In this document: piece after piece, positions 33,595-45,775 of the stretch
Layout: each line of letters starts with the position of its first letter
How positions within the stretch are numbered: the first letter of the stretch is position 1
Notes under the pieces: generated by a model
What the model was told of the DNA's origin: nothing
Database searches by the model: none
The model's input: only the letters and a program-made list of their open reading frames with translations
From: Uloborus plumipes
Lineage: Eukaryota; Arthropoda; Arachnida; Araneae; Uloboridae
Direction: 5' to 3'
Length of the DNA: 64,000 nucleotides
NCBI GenBank assembly: GCA_038373865.1
Contig: JAXGGA010001666.1
Location: forward strand, 80,342 to 144,341
Translations under genes and position numbers: made by a program

Positions 33595-34003
33595 CCCTTT
33601 AAGCGGTTTGCCCGTACGGTGTACGTGCTACCCGAAATTGGCCTCATCTGGTATGCCCGTACGGCGTACGGGCATCGATATTTTCAGATTTCCTTTTCTA
33701 TTTCTCCCGAACTGTTCGGAAAATTGTAAACCTCAAAATTCACAGTAAGTGTGAGAGAAATTTTGCATAATTTGTAAACCATTCATTACTGCATGCAGAA
33801 TGTACTTGAAAAAAGCAAATATTTCGCGATTTTGTGACCAAAATTGTAAAATAAAAAATATTGTAAAAGCATTGAAAACGAAAAAGAAAATGTAAAAATT
33901 CTTTATATTCTTATTCTGTTAAGTATGGTACTTAACTATATGCAATAAAAAAATATGTCTTTTTTGGAAGCATTTCTGGTAAAATAATTGACCGCTTAAA
34001 GGG
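33595..34003. mobile_element. piggyBac-like MITE, TTAA flanked
   Basis: TTAA at 33591-33594 and 34004-34007 flank a 409-bp core with ends CCCTTTAAGCGGT and, on the other strand, CCCTTTAAGCGGTCAAT. Subterminal hairpins of the GCCCGTACGGCGTACGGGC type lie at about 33655-33673. No transposase is present. Confidence 0.85.
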
Positions 34004-34007
34004 TTAA

Positions 34008-36100
34008 AAAAAGAGTTATCGCCACCGGGTGGCTCTTTGTGACGTATTTTACCTAAATACAAAATTATATGGTCATTTGAGAACGGGAAATATTTTTTAA
34101 AAAATTCCGAAAAAGTTTCATCTGAATCAAATACACGGTGGAGTAAAAATTGAAAGGGAAATATCTCAGTTTGAGCTTGACTGCAGATAGCATTTTTGTG
34201 CTGATCCGCTGACGTATAATTGTTCCGCTGCAGTGTATACATTGCTTACTTGTGCCCAGATTGAATTTTCAACAAATGTTGAAAATTCAATTGCCTCTTT
34301 ATCCACCAAAACGGTCAATTTTCTGAAGTGGCCGCCTATAGAGCCAATTTGCGTCTGAAGCGAGCTCTGGTATCGGAGCTCAAACAATGTAAAATATTGT
34401 ATTCGATAAAAGTAACCATTTTTAGATTATTCCGTGATTAAAATCACGAGTCACACATTTTCAGTTCTCTTACCTTTTTTTTATTTTTTTCACCTGAAAG
34501 ACTTATCATACAAATACATAGATACTTAAAATATACGTAAAATAAATGAATTTCTTCACAATGTATTCGTTTTTTGGATCGAGTTGCGTGTTATTGCTAT
34601 CAAACAATGATTAACTTTATCTTTAAATCTTTAAATGCATTTACTGAAGATCAATTGTATTTCAAATAAATTTTGATGAAAAAAAAGGAAATTACATTTT
34701 TCCATAATCCCCCGTTTTCTTTTATCCGATAAGCATACTTAGGCTACTATTTCCCAGCAAAACAACTTATGAACGCAAGAAAAATATTATTATAAAGTTA
34801 ATTCATTAAAAAATAAATGTTAAATAATGAAAAAAAAGTCCATTTTGTAACTTCACCTCTTTGCAAAAGTTATTCCTTTCAGGCATCTTAATGAATTTCA
34901 AAGGAAGAACAAATCCACTTCCCTTAATTACATTTAAAATTTTTGAATTTTATTCATTTTCTCAACCGAAAAATAAGCACAGAGGGAGTTTTTTTTTTTA
35001 TCGTAGTAGTTAAATTATATTATCAATGCCTAAAAATTAAAACCACAAGAAACAACGTTATCTCCCCTGATAATATCTTGAACCATCTAAGTCGATTTCA
35101 TTTTTGTTTAATATCTTTTTTCGGTTTATTTAAGTTTTATTTTTCTAAGGATAGCTTTAAACATATAACCCTCGGGAGATTTGGTATGCAGCGTTGCTAC
35201 GTTTCTGTTGCTCGCTGCTGACGAGGGAGAAGTGGGATAAAAACGTTTTTGCTATGAATTATTTGCCTTTTAGTGGTTAGGCCCTTCTTTTTGAGGATTT
35301 TTCGTTCATATTTGTTAAACTTTCCTTTTCATTTGATATGATACCCATTTAGTTTCTGCTTCACTATTTCATGGAGAACTATTTTTTTTTAATTGTCCAA
35401 TAAGAAAAACTGCTTACGTTTTGATTTAAAAGTAACAAATTAAACCATGTTTTTAATGCAGTCGCACAGAGACAGACACATACAAGCACATATTGTTTGA
35501 TCAGTATCGTCATTTCAAGTTTTGCCAGGGGTTAGAGGGTTGGGGGTGCAAAAACAATGTAATTTCATCGGAGAACAGCAAAAACCACGCCCACTTATGT
35601 GTTAATACATTGATTTTTCAAAGCCAGGGAGAAGGGCAATTGACCCCCCCCCTGACCCCCTAAGTGAGGGGCCTGTGTTTGGTTTTTTAACGCGAGACCT
35701 GCCTCGGATTTACGCATGCGTCAGGTCTCTTCTGATTTAATAGAGGCGATGGCGATAAGGGAGGTAACGGATGTAATGGGATTTTTTTTTTCTTTGACCG
35801 GATTAGTTCGTAACACGTGTTGGTTCGAGATGATTTTACTAAACTGTTCCCTCTTTCTTATCGGATCAATAAGATACATTATTATCGTGCTAATCAAAAA
35901 TGCTTCCATGGTGCACATTCTTAATCAAGCTGTCTTAATTAAGCTGTTTTTAATATAGAACCGATCAATGGTGCAAGTCGCGGTTTTCGAAGCTGGACAT
36001 CACACATTCATATCACATACTAAATGTACCCGCACGGCTGTGCTCGTGCTATAAAGTTGAAGAAAAAGCTTTGAGAAAATGCTAATTTCCCTTTTCACTT
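34008..36100. other. Intronic DNA
   Basis: Contains a small perfect hairpin at about 34260-34290 (TTGAATTTTCAACA against TGTTGAAAATTCAA) and, at 35694-35740, GAGACCTG..CAGGTCTC sequence that recurs inverted near 36425-36460. No gene recognised. Confidence 0.5.
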
Positions 36101-36460
36101 GACATGACATTTTCCCTCAAGATAGATCCCGTGCAGAGCCGGGCCAAGTGGCTAGTAGTTTATAAAACGCTTTGTTTATTTTGAAACTGGTAATACTGTC
36201 CGTCCGTGAAAACCGCGTCTAGTACTCGCGAACCATTAGACTTAAAAAAAGGGTGATGGGCTGTGAGTGGGAACTTTCCGAAGTTTTTCATTTAAAACTT
36301 GAATTTGCTATCTTTTTGACATATTCAACTAAACTTATGTATTTGAAATTAGCATTGTTCTGCGGCTCAAAATGTTTCTTATTATTCTTGTCCTTATTGT
36401 TATCTTACGTATCACCCCTATTTTGGTAAGATCAGAGAAGACCTGACTCATGCGTAAACA
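35705..36460. repeat. Inverted repeat pair around a Helitron-like end
   Basis: TTTACGCATGCGTCAGGTCT (35709-35728), followed by CTTCTGAT, recurs inverted at about 36428-36455 with two differences. The roughly 720-bp interval may be one element, but target duplications are not evident. Confidence 0.5.
36127..36155 (+). mobile_element. Helitron-like 3' end
   Basis: CCCGTGCAGAGCCGGG hairpin, then CCAAGTGGCTAG followed by T. The matching 5' end was not identified. Confidence 0.5.
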
Positions 36461-38690
36461 GACGAAAGGTTTTACCTAAGAAAATCAGACAGTAAACATA
36501 TATTTCACAACAGTGAAAAGTCTGTATTCGGGCAATATGCAGTAATTCAGGAAACTTTTTCATAAGAATATTAGGTTTTCACAAGAAAAAGGTTGAAATC
36601 CCGTAAAATCTCGAAAAGTTACCCGAAAATAATCTGAGTTTTCGGAATTTTCTTACAGTGTAAAGTTCAACAAATGAAATTCATACTCTGGCATGCAGTG
36701 TCATATATATGTTACTAAATGGATTTCGCCCCTTCTATTTGAAGTCTTCATGAGTGTGCAAGAAGTAATCTGACATCATTTTACAAAGTTTCTCAAACGC
36801 ACAGTAAAGCTTTTTTCAGTATCGAACAATAGTTACTCTCAGTTTTATTTACGAAATGGTTTTCTTACAGACATTATATTCAAATTAGGAGAATATTTTA
36901 TGCTGTTTTTTAAAACAAATAATACAAAAAATCAGTTTTCTGTTTAATACTGCTATTTTTTTTTTCTCTCACAACATTGTTTCAGCTGCTTTTCCTTGTA
37001 TTTAAAGAACGACTTCTTTCAATTTCCAAAACATCTACAAGTTATGCTGATTTTAGCCTTGTACGCTCTTCATGCAAAACTCTGAAAAATGTTAAATAGT
37101 TCGATGTCTTTTGTTCCGGTTGAAAATCTTCGATTCATGAGAATGCTTAAAAAAATTCTTAAAAACTGTCACTGTGGAAAACCTCCGTACTTCAGGGTGG
37201 AAATGTAGCGTTTTGTGTCGACTACCAGCGTTTTAAAAAATTTTTGAATAAATCTAAAGCATTGAAAAACTTTCAGTTTATTTTAAAGTACATACAATCT
37301 CTCAAAAACGTTAAATTTGGGTAAACAACAAATTTATGTAAGTAATGATTTGTGTTAAGTACCCACAATTTCAAAAATCAAGGAATATTTTTAGTTGGAA
37401 TAGGCAAAACTTGACAAACTTAACTTCTTTTAAAGCATTGTATAAAGTGCTTCAAATCAGATGGCATTTTCATTGTTACGCTAGAGCACCGATCAAAAAA
37501 ACACACTAACGACAACTACTAATACTATAATCTGGCTCCGAGAATTTAAATCCTTAAAGTTGTATCTTTTATTTTTTCTTAAACACAACTTTGGGAAGTT
37601 ATAACTTCTTGCAACAACTAACGTCATGATTTGCTGCCAAAAATGATGCAGAAGAGAATCAGACAGTTGTGCAATGTGCATCTCATACAATTGAAGGCGA
37701 AGTGCAAGTGAGTCATGATAGTGTTCACCAGCGGTTTACAAACTTTTTAGGCCACGGAACTCGCAGTGCTTCACGTTTTTACTTCAAAGAACCCCATTCT
37801 TGTTAATGACTAAATGACAAAATTTTAACGATCTGGAAGTCAGAGGCTAATTATTCGCCACCATGATTTTTTTTCTTCTGTATAGAAGAAACTTGGGGGG
37901 AGGTTGCTTGAGCTTGGGTTCTACGAAACACACTTTGGAGATTGTTGGTGTTCACGTTGCAAAATAAAAGTTCCTTGCATTCGAAGCTGATTTTTCCACC
38001 TTTTTTGAGAAAGCGTAATGGTGTTGTTTAGGTCAAGTTGATATCGTGTAATAATTTCACTCGGGAATGTTTTTCCTTTTCCAGAAATGTTTTTTTAAAA
38101 AAAGAAGATAACTCAAATGCAGAAAATTCCTCCTGAAATATTTGAAATAGCTCTTTTCAGGGAAGATAGCCGTATTTAAAGTTGTATTAACTGGTAAAGT
38201 AAATTTACTTTTATCAACTCTCCTGAGTTAAGACTTAAAACATTTTGAAATAGTCTGGTTCAAAAACCACATTTGAAAGCTTCATTTCGGTGTCAATTAC
38301 TTCAGCGTAACAGTTTATTCATTCGTCTATCGACATGATCCAAGTAGGGTTTAGCTGATACACTTCGAAAAAATGTTATTTTTTTTTCTACATGAAATAA
38401 ATTACATTAACAAGGAAGCTGAAATCATTATGTGATGGGAAAATTGTAGTCGTATTACACGAAATTTTATTTTGGTACGTAACATTAACAGCAAAAATTA
38501 GAAAAATTGTAATGTAAAGCGTGTGTCGTATCATCTATACCCGGTCTCTAATACACTTGACGCAATAGAGGCTAATCAACTGGTAGTCATATGTGAAAAA
38601 TTTTAAAATCTTCTGAAAATGTGCAGAAATCTTGAAAAATAAAATACGTATAACAGAAGTTACCAGAAAACGCACCAACGATTTCAATTT
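36156..38690. other. Intronic AT-rich DNA
   Basis: Nothing recognised apart from the inverted-repeat partner at about 36425-36460. Confidence 0.6.
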
Positions 38691-38694
38691 TCTA

Positions 38695-38724
38695 CTACGG
38701 GCATGGCTGTGAGGGTACTACTAG
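38695..38724 (+). mobile_element. Helitron-like 3' end, decayed
   Basis: TACGGGCATGGCTGTGAGGG then TACTACTAG followed by T. It is a mutated version of the 3' end of the 31693-32824 Helitron. Confidence 0.55.
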
Positions 38725-39322
38725 TATAAAAAAAAAGTTCATTATTATTCAAAACTGAATTCTCAGATGAACGAAAACCATTGCAGATTAACTCATATTT
38801 TTCATATTTAAACTTTAAAATTATTATTAATAAAATTTTCAGAAGAAAAGGGAATATGACAAAAAGTCTTTTTCCGTGGACTTTCTCTCTTAAACTCCCA
38901 GCAGACTCCGCTTTCGATTTATTTCCCAGACTTTTTAAAGACTAAAAACCGTATTTCGGAAATAGAAGGAATAATGCACAAAGTTTTCTTTTAATCCAGG
39001 ATTATACTAAAAGGAATATGCCTCCATTTCGAGGAACATTATTTTCGGACTCTTTCTCAAGCATGTTGCATTTCTCCAAAGGGCACTAAAAGCAATCGAT
39101 TTTCATTGCCAAGTTTCGTGTCCATTAGACTTACCGATGTTCGAAAGCGTGACATAGATTAATGAGCGGAAAAATCCCCCCAACTTGTAATATATATAAA
39201 ATAAAATAAAATAAATTAACTCTGAGTTGCAATTGTGTAAATTGGAATAATAAAAATTTAACGGAATAAAAACAATTCAAATTTTAAAAACCATTTGAAA
39301 TATATAAACTTTTTTTTTGAAA
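38725..39322. other. Intronic AT-rich DNA
   Basis: Ends in an (AAAAT)n run near 39195-39215. Nothing else recognised. Confidence 0.6.
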
Positions 39323-40335
39323 CTAGGGGGCTCCGCCCCCTGCTCGCTTCGCTCACCAACTCCCGTTCGTCGCCTGCGGCGACTACCTCACCGCCTTCGG
39401 CGACTCGATCGCCAACCTGCTGCTTCTGGTAGTGTGAAGTCAAATCGACTATATGTCACCGAATACGGCGTCCCCGCTGAAAAAGACAATAACACCCACT
39501 CCCCCCATCTTGATGCGAAATAATCATTTTCTTTAACTGAAATGCTCACATACCCTTTAAAAGCGCAGTAACCGTTCTTTTACAATTTCAAATAATTCGC
39601 CAAATAAATAAGAGACCCCATCCTGATATAAAAAATGAAAACAATGTGTAAATAATTAAAAAACATAGTAAAATATCTAGCCCAAACAGAAAATCCAGTT
39701 TCCTTCCCGCGCAGAAAAAAAAAAAAATCAAACACGCAATATAATTCATATGAAATCACGTAACCAAATAAAATGATGTAAAAATAGTGACAACCTTTCT
39801 AAAATGTTAAAAAAAATAAAGAAAATATGCGATAAAAGCAATCGTGTATATTTTGTTGAATTAAGACGAGCAATAAAGAAAACGAAGAGTTACCGGTTTT
39901 GTTTGTCGAAAACGACCTTGTGGAAAAAGTTTTGGAGCCGTTTGGTTGAATGTAATCTAATTTTGCTCGAGGTAAGCCTTGAAAAATGGCTAAATTAGAA
40001 TCACTTCTATCTCCTGTTATAATTAACGGAGAGTAATGAAACAAACATCTCCTTTTGCAGAAAAAAACTTCTTTCCAACGATATATAGCATTAAGGGGTG
40101 GATGGAACTTTTCGCCCCCTAATTTGGTGAAGTATGTGAAATTTATGCTTAAAAAATTAATTGAAAAAAATATTCGAAATTAAGAAAAATGGCGATGAGG
40201 TGCAAATCTACGGGGCTCGAACTAATTTTGTACCTAGTTTGAAGTCTGTAGGTGCTATGGGGCAGCCTGGACGCAGGTGAGCCACAAACATCCTTTTACA
40301 ATATCTTTGAGCAAACTTTTTTTTAAATATATAGA
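39323..40335 (-). mobile_element. Minus-strand Helitron with GC hairpin array
   Basis: Read on the minus strand it begins TCTATATATTTAAA near 40335. Its body aligns with the 31693-32824 Helitron (AGCACCTACAGAC, the GGGGGCGAAAAGTTCC region, TTTTTCAAGGCTTA). It ends GGGGGCGGAGCCCCCTAG before T at about 39323. The last 80 bp hold a run of GC hairpins on the plus strand: GGGGGCTCCGCCCCC, GCTCGCTTCGCTC, GTCGCCTGCGGCGAC and CGCCTTCGGCG. The base before the TC is not the expected A, so the 5' boundary is uncertain by a few bases. No ORF. Confidence 0.75.
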
Positions 40336-42987
40336 GAAAACATGAAAATATTTGAAAGAAGGAAACTGAAACGTCTTTAAGCAGTGTAGTTCATATATAA
40401 AATAATATATTTTTTTATTTTTCTGCATATGAACTGTAATTAATATTTAGCAGTAAAAAATGCTGTAGTAAAATTGTGGAATTATTATATTCCATCTCCC
40501 AAACAGACATGTGTATGTGTAGTCCAGTTTCAAATTTTACTTCTCTCCAATTTTTGTGTATATTTTTATTTTCAAGAATATATCGTTGGCGTTGAGCGTT
40601 GCACGTAGTTATTGCAAACTCGGAAAAATCAAAATATTTTACTTTTGTTGAAACATTTGATTTGAAAGAAGATATAAATCTTTCTAATTAAAAATATTTC
40701 GAAATGTTTTTTAATGACATTTAAATCAAATGCTTACAAGCCCCAAAAATTCTGAAAAATTATTAGTTTATTTGAATTTCACTGAAACAGTACGAAAAAA
40801 AAATGTATCTACCTATTAAGCAGTAAGTGACCACCCCTAAGCCAGGGCTAAGGCAGAAGTGCATGATATCTTGTCTATAGCTTTCCCATCAAAAGTATTA
40901 GAGATGCACAATCATTAACCTACAGTAATAAATATTTTAATAAATAGTTCTTTTATCTAGTTGTTTGGGACTAGTGCTTAGATACTGCTAGTTATAACAG
41001 AACTCTTGACTAATTTCAGCAGTCATTAAGTTTTTTAATCTATTTCAGTCTTCAACCAGTTTTTAGACTGTTTTGACTAAAAAACCAAGGATAAAGTTAG
41101 CTAAAAGTTTAAGAAGTTAACAAAAATTCAAACAGTAAAACTATCTAAGACTCTTTTACAAAAGTCATTAGATAAAAAACGGTAAACTTAAATTAAAGTG
41201 CAATATATGGATAAACATAGTAGACACATGTAATAAATTTACTAATAATTATAATGCATCAAATTTAATGTATTATATTTGTATGCAATAGTTTTAAAAA
41301 TAATTTATGTGTGACTCATGTATTTCAATTACTCGTTTAAAACTAATTAAATAAAATTTAAATGAATTTGATTAGTTGGAACCTTCTTGGAACAGCTACT
41401 TACAGGCTAAAAAATTGCCATTTCAATGATTGAAAGTGATAGTTTAGTTAAAGTATCTATATTAACTATTTCCTGTTTTATTTATTCAAAGAGATACACG
41501 AGAAAAATAAATGCAGAATTTACTTGAATTTTCATGCATGAAATTTACGCGTGACTGAACAAAAGGATATAATCTCTATCATCTGGAGCTTCAGTTACCA
41601 AAAGAAACAAGCATCAGATTATCAAAACTATTAGCAAACTAGATAAAGGAAATATAAATCGTTCCGAAATATGAAGAAGAAAGAAAATAAAAGATCGTGA
41701 AAATGCTTGTGATCCTGAAATGCTTTTAAGGGAATCAAGTACGGGACCTTCCCAAAAGGCTACTTATAAGATTACTGCCGTCAGCAATATCATTTCCACT
41801 TGATTTGCTAACATAAGCTTTCGAGAAACAGTGAGTACGCTGTTTGCTCTCTGTGTTGTATTTGCGGGGGTATTATCAGATTCCTTTCTTTTGGATCCCA
41901 TGGTGGATTATGTCATCACTAAAAAATTCCAAAAAAATTGAATTATTGCATAATGAAATGAAATATACAAAAAAAAAAAAAAAACGATGGTTTTGAGTTT
42001 TTAAACACTCTGCAAGCAGTAATTTAAAGAAAAGTACTTTCGGCTTGAAATTATGAAACTTTTTTGGAGTATTGAAACGAAAATGTCCAACGCAAAATGT
42101 ATCGGGTTTAATTCTCTTTGGCAGTGTAACATAAGATCGTTAAGTTCTTTCTTTTTTCTTAAAACTCGCGTTTTTAAAAACTCAGTGTCAATTACTTAAA
42201 TTAATAGCGTAAGTTGCAATCCTAGCTTAAAATTATGAACTCGTTTTAGGTTGCCACATAAAGGTACAATAAAAAGCAATTGAAACATAGAATGTTGTAT
42301 TTAGAATATTTATACGATAAGAATGTTACAATAAATGAATAAATAAATAAAAAATAATAAAAACGTTAAATATCGAATTAATTGTCACGTTAATGAGATT
42401 TATGTTCGTATCTACTTGTGAGAATTTTTTTGGAAGTTAAAATCTTGTAAGTTTGTGTGTGGGGGGGCAGAGGGGGAGGTACGCTCAGTTTTAAACATAT
42501 GCAGTTTAGTGAGAAATCAAACTCAGCTAATTCGCTCGTTTGTTAATATGAAAAATTAACTGTTAAATTGGAGTCAAAATTATACAATCAATATTGATGA
42601 ATTGTAGCAATGGTAAAATACTAGGGATGTGAAAAACGTTCTGTTCCGGTAGCGCTAGTAATAAGAGAACAAGGCACTGCAAAAAAGAAAGAAACCAGTC
42701 TATAAGAATATTTAAAAGCCAATTTTTTGATTGGTGAGAAACTTGGAGAAAAATATTTAGTGGTGGTATATTTCATGCTTTATATTAAAATTAAAAAAAA
42801 ATGAAATGCATAAATAAATAAATAAAAGCATTAGTGTATATCATAAACTTTTGAATTCATTATTTTGTGCTAAGAATTTCAAAGTTTCCAATGTTTGCCG
42901 AGTAGTTAGTAAACTACTTCGGAAACAATGGACTAAACCGGGTTTTTCCCAAGATTTCCGTTTTTTCCTGACCGTTTCCATCTATAC
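40336..42987. other. Intronic AT-rich DNA
   Basis: Near 40828-40860 a short stretch (CCTAAGCCAGGGCTAAGGCA) matches one beside the 28.5-kb foldback. Nothing else recognised. Confidence 0.55.
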
Positions 42988-44322
42988 ATGTATAACACAT
43001 CAGCTCATACCACCTTGCATGTCCTTGGGGGAATTCCCCCCATTGCTCTTACAGTTAATCTAAAATCAGCTTTCGGAAATGTCTTCATAAGGAAAACTAC
43101 AACAGAATTATCCCTTAATAATGTCACCTCATCTAATGACTTTTTAGAAGCAAGCCAAAAATGGACAGAACATCCTATAATACAGTGCGCGACTCCGAAT
43201 ATTAGTTTGGAAGAGCCGAATATTTTGACACTGCACACTGGGATTTTCACGGACGGATCGAAAATATGTGATGGAACCGGCTCAGCATTTACTCACATAT
43301 CCAACAACCAGGTTGTCTACGATTGGTCAGTCAAACTTACTCATATAATTCAGTATTTCAAGCGGAGCTTTTTTCCATCTGTCATGCTTTACACTATATT
43401 GCATCAAAAAACATTACCTCCAACACTACAATATTCTTTGATAGTTTGTCTTCTCTTAAAGCAATAAAGGACCCAATACATTCTTCAAAGTCAGTCAGAG
43501 ACATTCAATTCCTCTGCAGAGAACATCCAAACACAAATCTATCCTGGGTTAGAGCCCACAAGGGACACTTTGGCAATGAACTTGCCAACTTTTTGGCTAA
43601 AACTGCAGCAATGAACGCAGCATATTCATTAGTATTTAAAATTCCTCTCCCAAAATCTTTCCTCAAACATCACCTTTGGTCTAATCTTCTTCAAAATTGG
43701 CAGGAAATCTGGGACACTGCAGAAACCGGTTAGAGAGTTCACGATATCCTACCAAAAGTCAAGCTAAAACAACGATGCAAGTATCCTATGGAAGTACAAT
43801 TTCTTAGTGCACACGGCCCATTTATTTCATATCTACACAGATTCAAGATAATAAGCTCATCATTATGTGTTTGTAGCCAACTTGGAACTCCTGAACATTA
43901 CGTATTCAATTGTCCGTTAACTAGCTCTTTCCAACTGCACATATAATTGCAACTTTCCTGTATCCAAAAATATAGCTCATATTCTACATCATTCAGCTAC
44001 TCGCAAGAATCTTCATAAAATAATATTTTTACTCAGCACTCAAATAGAAGACTTCAAATATCCTGCCTAAAAACTTCAAAAGTTATATTATTGCCTTTTT
44101 CTGTATATATCAAAATTGTTTTTTCCTTTTTATTTTTTTTCGAGTAATTTGTACATTATTTTACGTAAATTTATATCCAGTTCCAGTTATAATGTATGTT
44201 TCCTAGCTGGCGCTTGGTCGTTCGTTAGTTTTTCTGTCCTCCCAGCCACCACATCCGGTTAAACCCTCATCAGGGTAGGTACAGTGGTGACTGGTGGGGT
44301 TTAAATAAATAAATAAATAAAT
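42988..44322 (+). mobile_element. 5'-truncated non-LTR retrotransposon (RNase H end)
   Basis: Only the 3' end of an ORF2 is present. It starts YNTSAHTTLHVLGGIPPIAL, the usual stretch after reverse transcriptase, and continues with RNase H: FTDGSK (first Asp), FQAELFSICHAL (Glu), FFDSLSSLKAI (Asp) and WVRAHKGHFGNELANFLAK. There is a frameshift near 43335 and a stop after ETG at 43731. A Cys/His tail CVCSQLGTPEHYVFNCPL follows near 43870-43920. A 3' UTR with TCAGGGTAGGTACAGTGGTG ends in (AAAT)n at about 44303-44322. The last RNase H Asp is Asn (GNELAN). RNase H downstream of RT points to the I/R1-type clades. Confidence 0.88.
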
Positions 44323-45518
44323 CTGTACTTGTAACATTATTTTTATCATATTTCTTGCAACCTTTATTATGGTAGTTCGGGTTAATTTGTTTATTTATTT
44401 ATGTTTTGCATTTGAGATAACAAGCAAAACAAAATATTAACAATAATAACCGTATAAAATGGAATTTTTTGGATTACTTTTCATCCTAAAGCTCACAATT
44501 CATGGCATTGAAAAAAGGGTCCCTTCAAGCCCCGAAACACGTGTTTGCCGATTCTTGCAAATTTAGTGCGTTATAATGTTGATTATTCCTATTTTATTTT
44601 TTAGCACAAAGATTGAATTCAACTTTAATAATAATCGTAATTTGAATGAAAAAAAAACTCAGTTTACGATTTGTAACCATGACGATGAAAATTAGTCCCT
44701 TTTACGAAATGTTGAAAACAACGAGCTGTTTTCTTGTCGTCATGGTAATCTGAAAAATCAAAGTAACATGAAATAAGGTAAGTGAGTTTAATAAGCAATC
44801 GTGATTGCTTAAAAAAACATGCCTTTTTGACTTTTATTTTTTAAAAATTATTTAAGAAAATTACAAAAACAGGAAGACTAAACAAACAATAATTGCCAAT
44901 TAAAAATAATTAATAAAACTAGGTAAAAAACGTAACAATACTTATGCAATAAAAATAATGTTACATAATAAAGTTAAAACATTTGCTTGTCCAATTTTGC
45001 AAGAAAATGCTCAAACAACATGTGAAAAAATGTTTTGCTAACTTTCGTAACTACCGACACCTTTCGCAAATACCGACAGTCGTATAATTTGCAACAACAG
45101 TACTATTTAATTCCATTCTCTGGTTCCAGTTCATTAGATCAGACTGTTGAGTAAGGGCTACATTGAGCGATAACGTTATAAAATCAATTTATTTAAGCAG
45201 CCGATAAAACAGAATGTTGCTCACATTCTGCACTATGATACAGATATTTATTTCGCGGTATTAGCCACGTTATTACACGCTTACTTTTTACATTTAACTT
45301 AAAAACGCTCACATTATAACACGTTTAAAAATGTGATAGTTAAATTCCGCCTAATCGACAGACCACTCCATTTCGCTTTTTGTTTACGTCTTACGAAAAT
45401 ATGCTCATTTTAGATTTCATTCCAAAAACAAAGAAAACTAAATGAACTTCGGAAAGGTGCTCACAACAGCGACATAAACAGAATTTTTTGATATACGGAG
45501 CTAAATTATATAGATTTC
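44323..45518. other. Intronic AT-rich DNA
   Basis: A small inverted pair ACCATGACGA..TCGTCATGGT lies at about 44677-44748. Nothing else recognised. Confidence 0.55.
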
Positions 45519-45775
45519 CAATTGAAGGGCCAAGTGGATAAAGGTGATATGTGACAATTTTTGAAACTTACTTTTTACAATGGATGAAAGTGATAAGTCC
45601 ATCAGTATCATGTTCCCTTAGTCACAGAAATGGTTGGTAACTAAGAATATGACCTCCGTTTTATCCGTTGAGAAAAATCCATTAAAAAAATAACGCAACA
45701 TATTTTTTTGAAAGCTTTTTCTAGAAATTAAAAAAATTGTCGCATGTCAATTTTATCCATTTGCCCCTTCAATTG
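45519..45775. mobile_element. 257-bp MITE with ~45-bp inverted ends
   Basis: Left CAATTGAAGGGCCAAGTGGA and right (other strand) CAATTGAAGGGGCAAATGGA, with pairing continuing to GACAATTTTT. CAATTG is itself palindromic, so it could be either the TIR tip or a 6-bp target duplication. No ORF. Confidence 0.75.
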
